Assembly: GCF_000972495.1 (NCBI RefSeq)
Contig: NZ_LATM01000021.1
Span: 16,803 to 80,802, forward strand
DNA: 64,000 nt
DNA from: Hymenobacter terrenus
GTDB lineage: Bacteria > Bacteroidota > Bacteroidia > Cytophagales > Hymenobacteraceae
Reading direction: 5' to 3'
Shown: piece by piece, positions 8,601 through 16,185 of the stretch
How positions within the stretch are numbered: position 1 is the first letter of the stretch
How the letters are laid out: each line of letters begins with the position of its first letter
Notes under the pieces: model-generated
Databases searched by the model: none
Seen by the model: the letters and a program-made list of their open reading frames with translations, nothing else
Told to the model about the DNA's origin: nothing
Translations under genes and position numbers: made by a program

Positions 8601-11189
8601 AGCACGCCGCGCTCCGGCGAAGCCATCCGACTGTACGCCACGGCTGACAAGAAAGCGGGAGCCGATAAGAAAGCTAAATCGGTCACGGCCTACGGCTTTA
8701 CGGGCACGGCGCTGCTCACGCCCAAGGGTACGGGCGGCGACGGCCGCCTCGACGGGCCGCAGTCTTTCATTAAGTCGCCGGAGTTTACATTCAAGTCGGA
8801 CAGCTACTCGGGCAAGCGCGCCACCCTCAGCATCAAGTCGGGCGAGGCGAATAAGCCCGCGCTCACGGCCAACGAAGTGGCATTTACTTATGATTTAGCG
8901 AAGGGCTACGCCGACTTCCGCCGTGAGGAAGGCAGCAAAGCCAGCATCGACTTGCCGTACTCGAAGTTCCGGACTACACTCAGTGGTGGGCACTGGGACT
9001 TCAAGAAGAAGCAGGTGAAGCTGCGCGTAGCGGCTAGCGCCGACTCTACCAAATCGTACTTCTACTCCAGCAACCCCGAACAGTATGGCCTGCGGTTCAA
9101 AGCCTCTTCCGGTGTGTATGACTTGGCCAAATACCGCATGCAGGTGGGTGGCGTTCCCTATATCGCCTCTGCCGATGCCTGGATTCTCCCCGATTCGGGC
9201 AAAGTCAGCATTCTGGCCAACGGCCGGATTCAACGCTTCCGCAACGCGCACGTTGTGCTCGACTCGCTGGCCAAGTTCCACAACCTCAACCACGGCAGCG
9301 TGGAGGTACTATCGAGAATAGCTTTTGCTGGCACTGCCGACTACGTCTTCAAAACCGGGAAGGACTCGGTAGCCCTGCACTTCACCAACTTCGAGCCCGA
9401 CCCGGCTGGCGTGTTGGCGGGCAAGGGCCGTGGCTCGAAGAGCCTGCTGCGGCGCAACAAGGATGATAAAGAGCCTTCTAAAGAAGGGTTCGACTTCAGC
9501 GATGCCACTGGTCCGCCCACCATCGCCACGGCTACCGTCGAGCCCAACAACAAGTTTCAGCTCGCACCTCGCATCCGCTACCGTGGTAAGGTGCAGCTGC
9601 ACTCGCGCCGCCGCGACTTCGCCTACAGCGGCGAAGTACAGCTGCTGTTCGGCAAGGAGCCATCTACTTCTTGGATTGCCATCAAGGACTCCATCGACCC
9701 CAAAAATATCAGCGTGAACCTGGAGGGCGTGAAGGCCGCCGACGGCACCCCGCTCGTTACGGGCTTGTTCCTGTCGGACCAGCGCAATACTATATACCCG
9801 CTCTATGCTTCCCCCGCGCCTGAAGCCACCGACGTCCCCATTTTTAGCGTGGATGGCAAGCTGCGCTATAACGACAAGAAGCGCGTGTACAGCATCATGC
9901 GCAGTGACCCGACCAATGCCAACGCCTACGAGGGCTCGGCGCTCACGTATGCCGACTCGACCAACCGGCTCACCTTTCGGGGGCCAATGACGTTCATCAC
10001 CTCGACCAAGGACTTCAAGATGACGGGTAGCGGCGTGGGTACTGCTACTCCCGACAGTGCCCGCTACGCCGTGGATGCCCTGCTGGGCTTCGACATCAAC
10101 ATGCCGCCCAAGTCCATCGAGGTGCTGGGTACCGAGCTGGCCCGCGCCACCAAGCACTCGCCCGAAGCCCAAGATGGCTCCGCGAACGAGCTGTATAAGC
10201 TGGCCCAGTTCATCGGCGACAAGGGCGTGGAGTCGTACGCCGCCCGTAAGGGGGCCGCCGAATCGTTGATGAAGCTCTCGCCCAAGCTGGCCCACACGCT
10301 GCTGCTGGGCAAGGTGAACCTGCGCTGGAACGAGCAAAAGCACGCCTGGTACTCGGTTGGCCCCATTGGCCTGAGCGGCGCGGGCAAGCAGCCCCTCAAC
10401 GCCCTGATAGACGGCTACGTGGAAATCAAGCGTGAAAACGCCACCGACGCCGTGGAGATGTACCTCGAAGTCGATGCCTCGACCTGGTACTACTTCAAGT
10501 ATGCCAACAACTTACTGCTGGTGAAGTCCAGCAGTGAGAATTTCGACTACGAAATCAGCAGCAAGGCCAAGTACGACTACGAGACGGCCACCACCTACGG
10601 CACCTTCCTGGGTGGCATTGATGAAGTCGATGGCTTCCGCTCCCGCTTCCGGAAGGAATACTTGGGTAAAAAAGGCCCGCTGGCCGCTCGCCCCGCTGCC
10701 TTGGTTACGTCCACCGACGATACGGAGTCAACGGATAAGAAGGGCAAGAAGAAAAAGGGCAAGGACAACGAGGCCGACCCCAGCGCCGACCCGACGGCTG
10801 ATGCAGCGCCCGAGCCCCCCAAGAAGAAGAAAAAGCTCAAGGCCAACGACCCCTTCAGTGATGGCGTGATGGATGACCCCGCGGCGCCCGCCCCCGAACC
10901 TGCCAAAAAGAAGGAAAAGGCGAAAGACAAAGCGGCCGATGCGCCAGCCGACGGTACTGCTCCCCCCGCCGTGCCCGCGCCCAAAAAGGAGAAAGCCAAA
11001 GCGGCTGACCCCGCCCCAGCCGCAGATGTCCCCGCCACCGAACCTGCGCCCGACCCCGCCCAAGCCAAGAAGGAAGCCGAGCGCCAGGCCAAGGAAGCTG
11101 AAAAGCTGAAAAAGGAGGAGGAGAAAAAGAAGAAGGAAGAAGAAAAGAAGAAAAAGAAGGCCGCCGATGACCCATTCGGCGAAAGCTAA
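5610..11189 (+). CDS. Giant secreted protein of 1859 residues with beta-rich core and Lys/Glu/Ala/Pro tail
   Basis: I do not recognise the family. The ATG at 5610 is chosen because a clear signal peptide follows (MKQLLILTTWLSLLIGSYASAQ); the open frame extends to 5475 but that stretch has no signal character. The layout is: signal peptide (1-22), a helical region (~40-150), an Ala/Pro/Lys linker with a Trp-Asp-Gly patch (NDGWDTADLW ... GGWGDTDDGWG, ~245-275), about 1300 residues of alternating polar/hydrophobic strands with many Ser-Gly and Tyr-Asp turns, and from ~1690 a low-complexity tail of Lys-rich runs alternating with Ala/Pro stretches that ends DDPFGES; a related NDPFSDG occurs earlier in the tail. 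Length and strand character suggest a periplasmic or surface scaffold, loosely like OstA/TamB-type beta proteins. There is no T9SS sorting domain. It is conserved-looking coding sequence, not a chance frame. Confidence 0.85.
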   Translation: MKQLLILTTWLSLLIGSYASAQAPAKAPGTNPAAPPAAPRYQVGKLSTDPVQYMTDVQSMMATTNNAGARVVAARLKELWGSNRLTASQQARIIALSQTMLSKRFRPRPQFESFFGAIVGGATIAKLTDQQMDQYLDVVGQTLEKEAPAETEKFLSSTNRFLNGGYLYRSGFNSLRAIGGTVSFAYSPIAAPVSNLEFGAPAPAPKEEELPAAQPVAKKPVATKTPVKAAPKPAPKKKKASNDGWDTADLWSSPSGGGWGDTDDGWGAPVKKKSPAKKPVAKTSSTKATPAAAPAKEAAPVVKSSDFDTPAAFTPSALPYDEYTPPPARGPVLVVKDADLLMATVGDSVVLKKVSGTAVPSSSRFIATSGQLAWTVKTNPVTADLAGFDFDLSKPEFTAQPVTLSYPAVLEAPVKGAISYKSVRRKPGATETGYPRFISLTNDARIKNLGDNIQYRGGISMSGSKVLSAALDGSQSTLTVSLDSKPKFKALSRAYVLSDSLITASRAGVTIYEGTKDSVTHPGAQLKYSKAKQQLKLAREEGLYKTTPYSDSYHQMDIRTEALTWNLTQPTIDFAVLSSKNQQTADFESKEFFTNNRYQQLKSINRLHPLQMLVGYSQSHGNVKVLNVNTLATDLHTSVANMRSDMAGLARDGYVAWNPLTGEVTILPKGTHYVASARDRKDYDHLAIKSLSGSGRNATLNLNTNELVVRGVQRFDFTDDSAAVFVKPDSAIIRIQKNRNIDFSGTVVASAMRFRGRQFKFDYDGFYVDMAKIDSIVIRSEARDSKGKPTGKTADFALTNKGNVSTGRLFLNDPKNKSGRKKKGQYPSFDSKSGANVYFRKQDVLGGAYDSTLVFDIPPFKLDSLNGISKSTSGFDGTFRSGGIIPDIKTKLTVQEDGSLGFIYDVPKDGFPLYKGRGRVYNKVKMSGKGLQADGTITYQSGTFTSDGFVFYRDSVVAVGRTGIIAAKKADGVDVPRMSLPTNYVMNWKVRQDSMFLSTPRSGEAIRLYATADKKAGADKKAKSVTAYGFTGTALLTPKGTGGDGRLDGPQSFIKSPEFTFKSDSYSGKRATLSIKSGEANKPALTANEVAFTYDLAKGYADFRREEGSKASIDLPYSKFRTTLSGGHWDFKKKQVKLRVAASADSTKSYFYSSNPEQYGLRFKASSGVYDLAKYRMQVGGVPYIASADAWILPDSGKVSILANGRIQRFRNAHVVLDSLAKFHNLNHGSVEVLSRIAFAGTADYVFKTGKDSVALHFTNFEPDPAGVLAGKGRGSKSLLRRNKDDKEPSKEGFDFSDATGPPTIATATVEPNNKFQLAPRIRYRGKVQLHSRRRDFAYSGEVQLLFGKEPSTSWIAIKDSIDPKNISVNLEGVKAADGTPLVTGLFLSDQRNTIYPLYASPAPEATDVPIFSVDGKLRYNDKKRVYSIMRSDPTNANAYEGSALTYADSTNRLTFRGPMTFITSTKDFKMTGSGVGTATPDSARYAVDALLGFDINMPPKSIEVLGTELARATKHSPEAQDGSANELYKLAQFIGDKGVESYAARKGAAESLMKLSPKLAHTLLLGKVNLRWNEQKHAWYSVGPIGLSGAGKQPLNALIDGYVEIKRENATDAVEMYLEVDASTWYYFKYANNLLLVKSSSENFDYEISSKAKYDYETATTYGTFLGGIDEVDGFRSRFRKEYLGKKGPLAARPAALVTSTDDTESTDKKGKKKKGKDNEADPSADPTADAAPEPPKKKKKLKANDPFSDGVMDDPAAPAPEPAKKKEKAKDKAADAPADGTAPPAVPAPKKEKAKAADPAPAADVPATEPAPDPAQAKKEAERQAKEAEKLKKEEEKKKKEEEKKKKKAADDPFGES

Positions 11190-11209
11190 AATCACGCGAA
11201 AACTGAACA

Positions 11210-11396
11210 AAACTCCCCTCCTTACCAAGGAGGGGACATTTCAGCAACGCTGAAATTGGGGTGGTAAACTCGTTGAACGATACCCGCACGACATCCGCAC
11301 CAGCAGTGCAGAAATCGTGCACTCATCGTTCAATGAGTTTACCACCCCAATTTTGCTTTCAGCAAAATATCCCCTCCTTTGCAAGGAGGGGAGTTT
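11210..11396. repeat. 187-bp imperfect palindromic element with nested hairpins
   Basis: Two 72-bp arms (11210-11281 and 11325-11396) are inverted copies at roughly 80 % identity around a 43-bp centre. Each arm holds two of its own hairpins: CCCCTCCTT/AAGGAGGGG, and an AT-rich one whose stem is ATTTCAGC/GCTGAAAT in the left arm but ATTTTGCT/AGCAAAAT when the right arm is read in reverse. It fills the gap between the giant protein and plsY and supplies the false upstream extension of the plsY frame. It has no coding capacity. It resembles a non-autonomous, REP- or MITE-like element. Confidence 0.85.
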
Positions 11397-11418
11397 TGTT
11401 TACCCTTCTTATCGCTTT

Positions 11419-12057
11419 ATGATACTGATTTTGCTGGCCCTACTCGGGGCCTATGTGCTTGGCTCAATTCCCACGGCGCTTTGGGTGGGCCGCCGCTTTT
11501 TCGGCCTGACTGACATTCGCGAGCACGGCTCCGGCAATGCTGGCGCCACCAATACTTTCCGGGTGCTGGGTCCCAAGGCCGGCTCCATGGTGCTGCTCAT
11601 CGACGCGCTGAAGGGTTTCGTGGCGGCCTATTTCCTGCCCGCCTGGTTAGTGGCGCAGGGGGCCATTTCTCCCGAGCACGAACTGTACTACAAGCTGGCT
11701 TGCGGGGTGCTGGCTATTGTGGGCCACATCTATCCCGTCTTTGCCCAATTTCGGGGTGGCAAGGGCGTGGCCACCGTGTTGGGCATGATGCTGGGCGTGG
11801 CTCCGGCCACGGTAGGCGTCTGCCTGCTGGTATTCGTTGTGATGCTGCTCGTGTTCCGCTATGTTTCCCTGGCTTCCATGACGGGTGGTGTCGTCTTCGC
11901 GCTATTGCAACTGCTGCCGCAGTTTAGGCCGGCGCAACCCTTCATGGTGTACGTTGGTTTCGTGCTGGCCGGCCTGCTCATCTATACCCACCGGGCTAAT
12001 ATTGGCCGGCTGCGGGCCGGGACCGAGAGCCGCGTGCCGCTATTTGGGCGGAAGTAG
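11419..12057 (+). CDS. plsY: Glycerol-3-phosphate acyltransferase PlsY
   Basis: PlsY transfers an acyl group from acyl-phosphate to glycerol-3-phosphate, the first step of phospholipid synthesis, in the inner membrane. The 212-residue protein has five or more hydrophobic segments and the three family motifs: GSIPTALWVGR near the N-terminus, REHGSGNAGATNTFRVLG (~35-52), and GHIYPVFAQFRGGKGVAT in the middle. The ATG at 11419 is chosen because the family starts with a membrane segment right after Met; the frame upstream to 11317 is encoded by the palindromic repeat and is not part of the protein. Confidence 0.93.
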   Translation: MILILLALLGAYVLGSIPTALWVGRRFFGLTDIREHGSGNAGATNTFRVLGPKAGSMVLLIDALKGFVAAYFLPAWLVAQGAISPEHELYYKLACGVLAIVGHIYPVFAQFRGGKGVATVLGMMLGVAPATVGVCLLVFVVMLLVFRYVSLASMTGGVVFALLQLLPQFRPAQPFMVYVGFVLAGLLIYTHRANIGRLRAGTESRVPLFGRK

Positions 12058-12154
12058 ATGGGTAGGTGGTAAAACGGCTGCTCTCTTGCACTAATAGAAT
12101 GTTTAATAGAAGGAATATATTCAGAAGGTACTCAAAGCGCCTTATTTGAGTGCC

Positions 12155-12183
12155 TTTGGCGCCGGCAATACCCGCTATCTTTC
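12155..12183 (+). promoter_or_regulatory. Bacteroidota-type promoter for the lipoprotein pair
   Basis: TTTG at 12155-12158 is followed after 17 nt by TATCTTTC at 12176-12183, one mismatch from TAnnTTTG. The predicted transcript starts near 12190, which supports the ATG at 12233 rather than the longer open frame beginning at 12146. Confidence 0.6.
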
Positions 12184-12232
12184 CATAGGGTCCGCCCGCG
12201 CAGCCCAGAAAATACCCTTTCTACCGCTTGCC

Positions 12233-12664
12233 ATGCCTTTCTGCCTCCAGGTTCCTCGTCTCGCGCGCACGCCTCACTACAGGTGGGGTATGGGCTTGCT
12301 CGGCCTGTTACTGCTCACGGGCTGCCCTACTCACGAGCCTGCCTCGCCCCCACCACCTCCGCAGGCTAAAGGCAATGAGTTGCATTTTGATATGCGCTAC
12401 TACGACTCCATCGAAATGACTCTTCAGAGCGAGCGCACCAAACGGGAGCGGGCTATTTTCGATCAATTAGCACGTTTGGACATGACTAAACCTCCTCCTA
12501 AGCATGTGCGGATAAAAATGCCTGACCCAACCGATTCCATTTATGAGCACGCAGCCGGCGGCCCCGTGCGTGGCTTTGCCAACAAAGCGGAACTGTTGGC
12601 CGACATTCACCGCAAAATTGACTCGCTCAAGGTTCTTGAACACATTCCTCTTACTCCTCACTAG
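12233..12664 (+). CDS. Small lipoprotein, first of a tandem sister pair
   Basis: This is a 143-residue predicted lipoprotein. A hydrophobic run ends in the lipobox LLTGC with the lipidated Cys at 31, followed by a Pro-rich spacer. The body contains NELHFDMRYYDSIEM (~50-64), then a charged segment, and ends LKVLEHIPLTPH. These blocks recur almost unchanged in the next gene, and both proteins place Cys at residue 31, which fixes both starts. The function is unknown to me. A promoter-like site lies 50-78 bp upstream. The central region differs most between the two sisters, including an insertion of about six residues in the second copy. Confidence 0.8.
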   Translation: MPFCLQVPRLARTPHYRWGMGLLGLLLLTGCPTHEPASPPPPPQAKGNELHFDMRYYDSIEMTLQSERTKRERAIFDQLARLDMTKPPPKHVRIKMPDPTDSIYEHAAGGPVRGFANKAELLADIHRKIDSLKVLEHIPLTPH

Positions 12665-12719
12665 CTTCCTATCAGTTCCGTCCGCGTAAATCCAGACAAC
12701 GATATTTTTCCTCTTGCCC

Positions 12720-13169
12720 ATGTCTCTCTTCCATCAGGTTTCTCGTCTCCTGCGCATGCCTCACTACGGTTGGGGTATGGGCTTACTCAGCTTGTTGCTG
12801 CTCACGGGTTGCCCTACTCAGGAGCCTACCCCACCTCCGCCGCCCCCGCAGGCTAAAGACAATGAGCTGCATTTCGATATGCGCTACTATGACTCGATCG
12901 AAATGTATCCTCAGAGCGAGCGCACGAAACGGCAACTAGCTATTTCCCAGCAGTTAACCCGTTTGGAAAATGAGACTAATCCTGTTCGCAGGAATGGTAA
13001 AATCGTACCAATGCCTAAAATTAAAATGCCAAATGATTCGATTTATGAGCAGATGGGAGAGGGCAACCCCGTCCGTGGCTTCGCCAACCGTGCGGAACTA
13101 TTGGCCGACATCCATCGAAAAATTGACTCGCTTAAAGTTCTTGAACACATTCCACTAACACCTCACTAA
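12720..13169 (+). CDS. Small lipoprotein, second of a tandem sister pair
   Basis: This 149-residue protein is the sister of the preceding gene: same lipobox (LLTGC, Cys31), same Pro spacer, same NELHFDMRYYDSIEM block and same C-terminal half (RAELLADIHRKIDSLKVLEH). The divergent middle carries an extra Asn/Arg-rich stretch (~80-95). The gap to the first gene is 55 bp and includes a TATTTTTC sequence that could be a second promoter. The next gene starts 12 bp downstream, so at least this copy is probably co-transcribed with it. The pair looks like a recent duplication; the function is not recognised. Confidence 0.8.
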   Translation: MSLFHQVSRLLRMPHYGWGMGLLSLLLLTGCPTQEPTPPPPPPQAKDNELHFDMRYYDSIEMYPQSERTKRQLAISQQLTRLENETNPVRRNGKIVPMPKIKMPNDSIYEQMGEGNPVRGFANRAELLADIHRKIDSLKVLEHIPLTPH

Positions 13170-13181
13170 CACCCTCTATCC

Positions 13182-13682
13182 ATGGGACTTGAACTCCTGC
13201 ACCACTACGAGGACGCCACTCGCAGAGAGAACCCTTTCACCCATTTGCTGCAAACCAAGATGTCAAGTCTGGGCCAGCGTTACGGCTGTCGCATACCAGA
13301 TATATTGCTCACGATGCAATTTCGGCTGGACGCGAAGAAATACATCATTTCCCCGCCTGAACCAAAGCTTATTTTTCAGCCTGACGGCCCTAGTGACGCG
13401 CAACTCAACTTTCGCCATCACACCTTGCGATTCGAGCCTAAATTCTCAGTCTGCAGGTTTTGGTTGAGTATGGACGCGCTCTTTGGTGAGGGCGTCGTAG
13501 TGAAAGAGAGCACGACGGTGGGCGGCACGATCGGTGCAGAAAAAGTAGTGAAAGGAGAGTTCCAGATGGGCGGCGAATCGGGCAAGGAGTCCCCTGGCAC
13601 TCGCACGAGCCTGCACGCCCGGCTGGAGGGTATACTCAGCGCCAAAGAAAATCTACTCGAAGTGTGGGGCGAGTTAGTCTAG
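13182..13682 (+). CDS. Hypothetical protein following the lipoprotein pair
   Basis: This is a 166-residue soluble protein with no signal peptide or membrane segment. It begins 12 bp after the second lipoprotein, so the three genes probably form one operon. The N-terminal half mixes charged and aromatic residues; the C-terminal half has a Gly/Glu-rich region (VGGTIGAEKVVKGEFQMGG, ~119-137) and then an amphipathic stretch ending EVWGELV. I do not recognise a family. The spacing and the terminator 126 bp downstream support real translation. Confidence 0.6.
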   Translation: MGLELLHHYEDATRRENPFTHLLQTKMSSLGQRYGCRIPDILLTMQFRLDAKKYIISPPEPKLIFQPDGPSDAQLNFRHHTLRFEPKFSVCRFWLSMDALFGEGVVVKESTTVGGTIGAEKVVKGEFQMGGESGKESPGTRTSLHARLEGILSAKENLLEVWGELV

Positions 13683-13807
13683 CGTAGCCCGGCAGCAGCT
13701 CCCGCTTTGCTTGTGCCTGGGACGGGGCTGTTGTCGGCACACAACCTCCAAGCGCTAAGTTCGGGTTGAATAAAATCCTTGCTACTCATCTCCACTGCTA
13801 CATGAAA

Positions 13808-13846
13808 AGCGGGCCTTGCGTCACAGACACGCGGCCCGCTTTTTTA
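13808..13846 (+). terminator. Rho-independent terminator
   Basis: A stem AGCGGGCC / GGCCCGCT with a 16-nt loop is followed directly by TTTTTTAT. It closes the plus-strand lipoprotein operon. The ~90 bp before the next ATG show nothing else. Confidence 0.85.
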
Positions 13847-13936
13847 TCTCATAGGTCCTCGAGAGCAAGCAACATCAGCCTACTAACTATCTTAGAGCCA
13901 GGTCGCGCTACGGCCTTTCAACAACCTTGATTCAAC

Positions 13937-14488
13937 ATGACCCAGGTAGAACACCCGCGTTTAGAAATTACCCGCTTGGTATTGCGCCAGTTGACCGCCG
14001 CCGACGCTCCCCATATTGTGACGCTGGCCGGCGATAGGGCCGTAGCCTCCAACACTTCCAACATTCCGCACCCCTATCACCCCGCCGATGCCCGCTGGTG
14101 GGTGGAGCTCTCCGCCGCTGCGTACCAGGCCGGCGAAGGCGTCACGTTTGCTATTGAACTGAAGAGCACTGGGGATTTTATCGGGGCCATCAGCCTGACA
14201 GTACAGCGCCGTTTCGACCGCGCCGAGGCCGGCTACTGGCTGGGCGTGCCCTACTGGAACCAGGGCTTGATGAGCGAGGCACTGGCGGCCGTGCTCCGCT
14301 TCGGCTTCGCTGAGCTTGGGCTGAACAAAATCCTCGCCACCCACTTCCGCCACAACCTGGGCTCGGTGGCCGTAATGCAGAAGAACGGCATGGTAAAGGA
14401 GGCCGAGCTGGTGCAGCACGTGAAGCGCGACGGCCACTACCACGACCTGATTCAATACCGGCTCACCCGCCACGAATACGCCGGGTAA
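13937..14488 (+). CDS. GNAT family N-acetyltransferase (RimJ/RimL type)
   Basis: This 183-residue enzyme transfers acetyl from acetyl-CoA to an amino group. It opens with the RimJ/RimL signature TPRLEITRLVLRQLTAADA-like start (LEITRLVLRQLTAADAP), has the central strand-helix block RAEAGYWLGVPYWNQGLMSEAL (~96-116), where the acetyl-CoA pyrophosphate loop is a degenerate version of Q/RxxGxG/A, and ends with the NLGSVAVMQKNGMVKEAEL segment. The substrate could be a ribosomal protein N-terminus or a small amine; nothing nearby decides it. It is a single gene flanked by terminators. Confidence 0.88.
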   Translation: MTQVEHPRLEITRLVLRQLTAADAPHIVTLAGDRAVASNTSNIPHPYHPADARWWVELSAAAYQAGEGVTFAIELKSTGDFIGAISLTVQRRFDRAEAGYWLGVPYWNQGLMSEALAAVLRFGFAELGLNKILATHFRHNLGSVAVMQKNGMVKEAELVQHVKRDGHYHDLIQYRLTRHEYAG

Positions 14489-14511
14489 TTTAATAGTGTG
14501 CTTCTGAGTGC

Positions 14512-14554
14512 AAAAAGAACGGCAGCGCGTCATCGGCGCGCTGCCGTTCTTTTT
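14512..14554. terminator. Strong bidirectional terminator
   Basis: AAAAAGAACGGCAGCGCG pairs fully with the matching right arm around a 7-nt loop, giving an 18-bp stem with A-run and T-run on either side. It lies 24 bp after the GNAT gene. Confidence 0.88.
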
Positions 14555-14634
14555 GTCTCTGTGCTGGTCCTCAAATCCAGTCAGCACAGCTTGTCTTCGG
14601 TTGGCTTAGAATGGTCTCGGAGTCGTTGTAGCGT

Positions 14635-14705
14635 AGCGCGGACTTTTAGTCCGCGAGTCCGCGCGTGAGATGGTCCGGCGGACTCGCGGACTAAAAGTCC
14701 GCGCT
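14635..14705. repeat. 28-bp perfect inverted repeat
   Basis: Arms 14635-14662 and 14678-14705 are exact reverse complements, starting AGCGCGGACTTTTAGTCCGC, with a 15-nt loop. Each arm contains a smaller palindrome (GCGGACTTTTAGTCCGC). It lies in a 323-bp gap between the GNAT gene and the oxidoreductase that otherwise shows only the terminator. It looks like a dispersed palindromic element; a degenerate half copy sits at about 58703-58730. Confidence 0.85.
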
Positions 14706-14811
14706 ATAGCGTGGCGGTACCCAGAACCTGAAACGGTTCTGGAGCGGATTCAAAATTCCTGTCGAGGTTGTCCGGTGCTCCGCTCCTGAGGAGATGGCTC
14801 CACTGCTCATC

Positions 14812-16176
14812 TTAAACTTTAGGCTCCCACCCTTTTTCGTAGTCGCGGCCCCACAGCTTTTGGGCGTTTCTGTCGTCCAGAATATGGCCGTTCTTGGGGT
14901 CAATTCTCAGGTCGCGGCCCACCCGCCAGGCAATATTTCCCAGCTGCATGGCCACCACGCTCTTGTAGCCCAACTCGACATCGCAATTGGGGCGGCGGTT
15001 GTTTTTGACTGCGTCCAGAAAGTCCATTACGTGCAGGTTGTCCATGCCCAGGCTGGGGCTTGCGGTGTTAGTGCCTTGCACGGTCGCGTCGGTTGCGACG
15101 GTGGAGGATACCTCTTTTATCAGCTTGCCGTCCAGGTCATACACCCGGTAACTGTCGCCGCCGGTGTCCAGGCTGCCGTTCTCGCCGTAGAAAATGACGC
15201 CCCGGTCCAGGCCCTCGATTTTCCGCCCGTTGGAACTTCGGCACTCCCACAGCAGCGACACTCGGCCCGGATAGTCCATCGTAATCAGCTGCGTATCCGG
15301 GGTTTCCCAGTCGTCTTTAAACTCATAGCGCCCGCCCACGGAGCTAACCCGCGTCGGAAAGTCGACGCCCAGGCCCCACCGGGCCACGTCGACCTCGTGG
15401 GTGCCGTTGTTCAGGGCCTCGCCGGTGCCCCAGTGCCAGAACCAATGCCAGTCGTAGTGAATCAGGCCCTCCTTGTAGGCCATCCGGGGCGCCGGCCCCT
15501 GCCACAGCTCGTAATCCAGCCACGCCGGCACCGTCCCCGGCTTCAGGGTAGTCGCTTTGCGCTTGTTGGTGTACCAGGTTTTGGCCAGGTACACCCGCCC
15601 GATAATACCGCTGTGCAGCTGCTCGATGCCCTGCGTCAGAACGGGGGCCGAGCGCCGCTGGGCGCCCATCTGAACCACTCGGTTGTACTTGCGGGCGGCG
15701 GCAATGGCCAGTTCGCCTTCCCTGGGATTATGGCTCAAGGGTTTTTCGACGTAGACGTGCTTGCCGGCCTGGCACCCCATAATCGTGAGTGGGGCGTGCC
15801 AGTGGTCGGGCGTGGCGATGTAGATGGCATCGATTGACTTATCCTCCAGCACCCGGCGACAATCTTTTTCAGACTTGGGCGTGAGAGTTTGCTTAGTTTT
15901 AAGGACCGTCTGAATGGCCTTCGGAATGGCCCGCTCATCCACGTCGCAGATGGTCCCCACCTCGGCATTTTTCTGACCGGCAAACGTGCCGCCCATCGTG
16001 TCGCCCCGGTTGTTGACGCCAATCGTAGCCACCCGAATCAGCTCATTAGCCCCGATGATTCGGTTGTAGCTCTTGGCACTGAATCGGGAGGTGCCGAATC
16101 CGTAAGCAGACCCGCCTAGTGCCACCCCAACCGAAGCAAGAGCGGCAGTTTTGATAAAATCGCGTCTTTTCTGCAT
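14812..16176 (-). CDS. Tat-exported Gfo/Idh/MocA family oxidoreductase
   Basis: This is a 454-residue secreted sugar oxidoreductase. The N-terminus MQKRRDFIKTAALASVGVAL carries a twin-arginine motif (Arg4-Arg5, RRDFIK) and a hydrophobic core, so it should be exported folded with its cofactor. The Rossmann turn is GVNNRG (53-58), EKP is at 144-146, and the second domain includes WHWFWHWGTGEALNNGTHEVD. It ends in a domain common to Bacteroidota periplasmic members. It is followed upstream on the same strand by a DUF1080 protein (9-bp gap), an association typical of 3-keto-glycoside pathways in which one enzyme oxidises a sugar and the other cleaves it. That pathway assignment is inferred. Confidence 0.9.
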   Translation of the reverse strand: MQKRRDFIKTAALASVGVALGGSAYGFGTSRFSAKSYNRIIGANELIRVATIGVNNRGDTMGGTFAGQKNAEVGTICDVDERAIPKAIQTVLKTKQTLTPKSEKDCRRVLEDKSIDAIYIATPDHWHAPLTIMGCQAGKHVYVEKPLSHNPREGELAIAAARKYNRVVQMGAQRRSAPVLTQGIEQLHSGIIGRVYLAKTWYTNKRKATTLKPGTVPAWLDYELWQGPAPRMAYKEGLIHYDWHWFWHWGTGEALNNGTHEVDVARWGLGVDFPTRVSSVGGRYEFKDDWETPDTQLITMDYPGRVSLLWECRSSNGRKIEGLDRGVIFYGENGSLDTGGDSYRVYDLDGKLIKEVSSTVATDATVQGTNTASPSLGMDNLHVMDFLDAVKNNRRPNCDVELGYKSVVAMQLGNIAWRVGRDLRIDPKNGHILDDRNAQKLWGRDYEKGWEPKV

Positions 16177-16185
16177 GGGGCTATT

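Noticed and set aside
6555..10343. Long minus-strand open frames (up to 344 residues) opposite the giant secreted protein
   Set aside because: They are antisense shadows in GC-rich DNA; their translations are rich in Gly/Arg/Val/His without domain or signal, while the plus strand has coherent protein features throughout.
11317..11418. Extended N-terminus for PlsY
   Set aside because: The extra codons lie within the palindromic element and would place a non-conserved leader before the first membrane helix.
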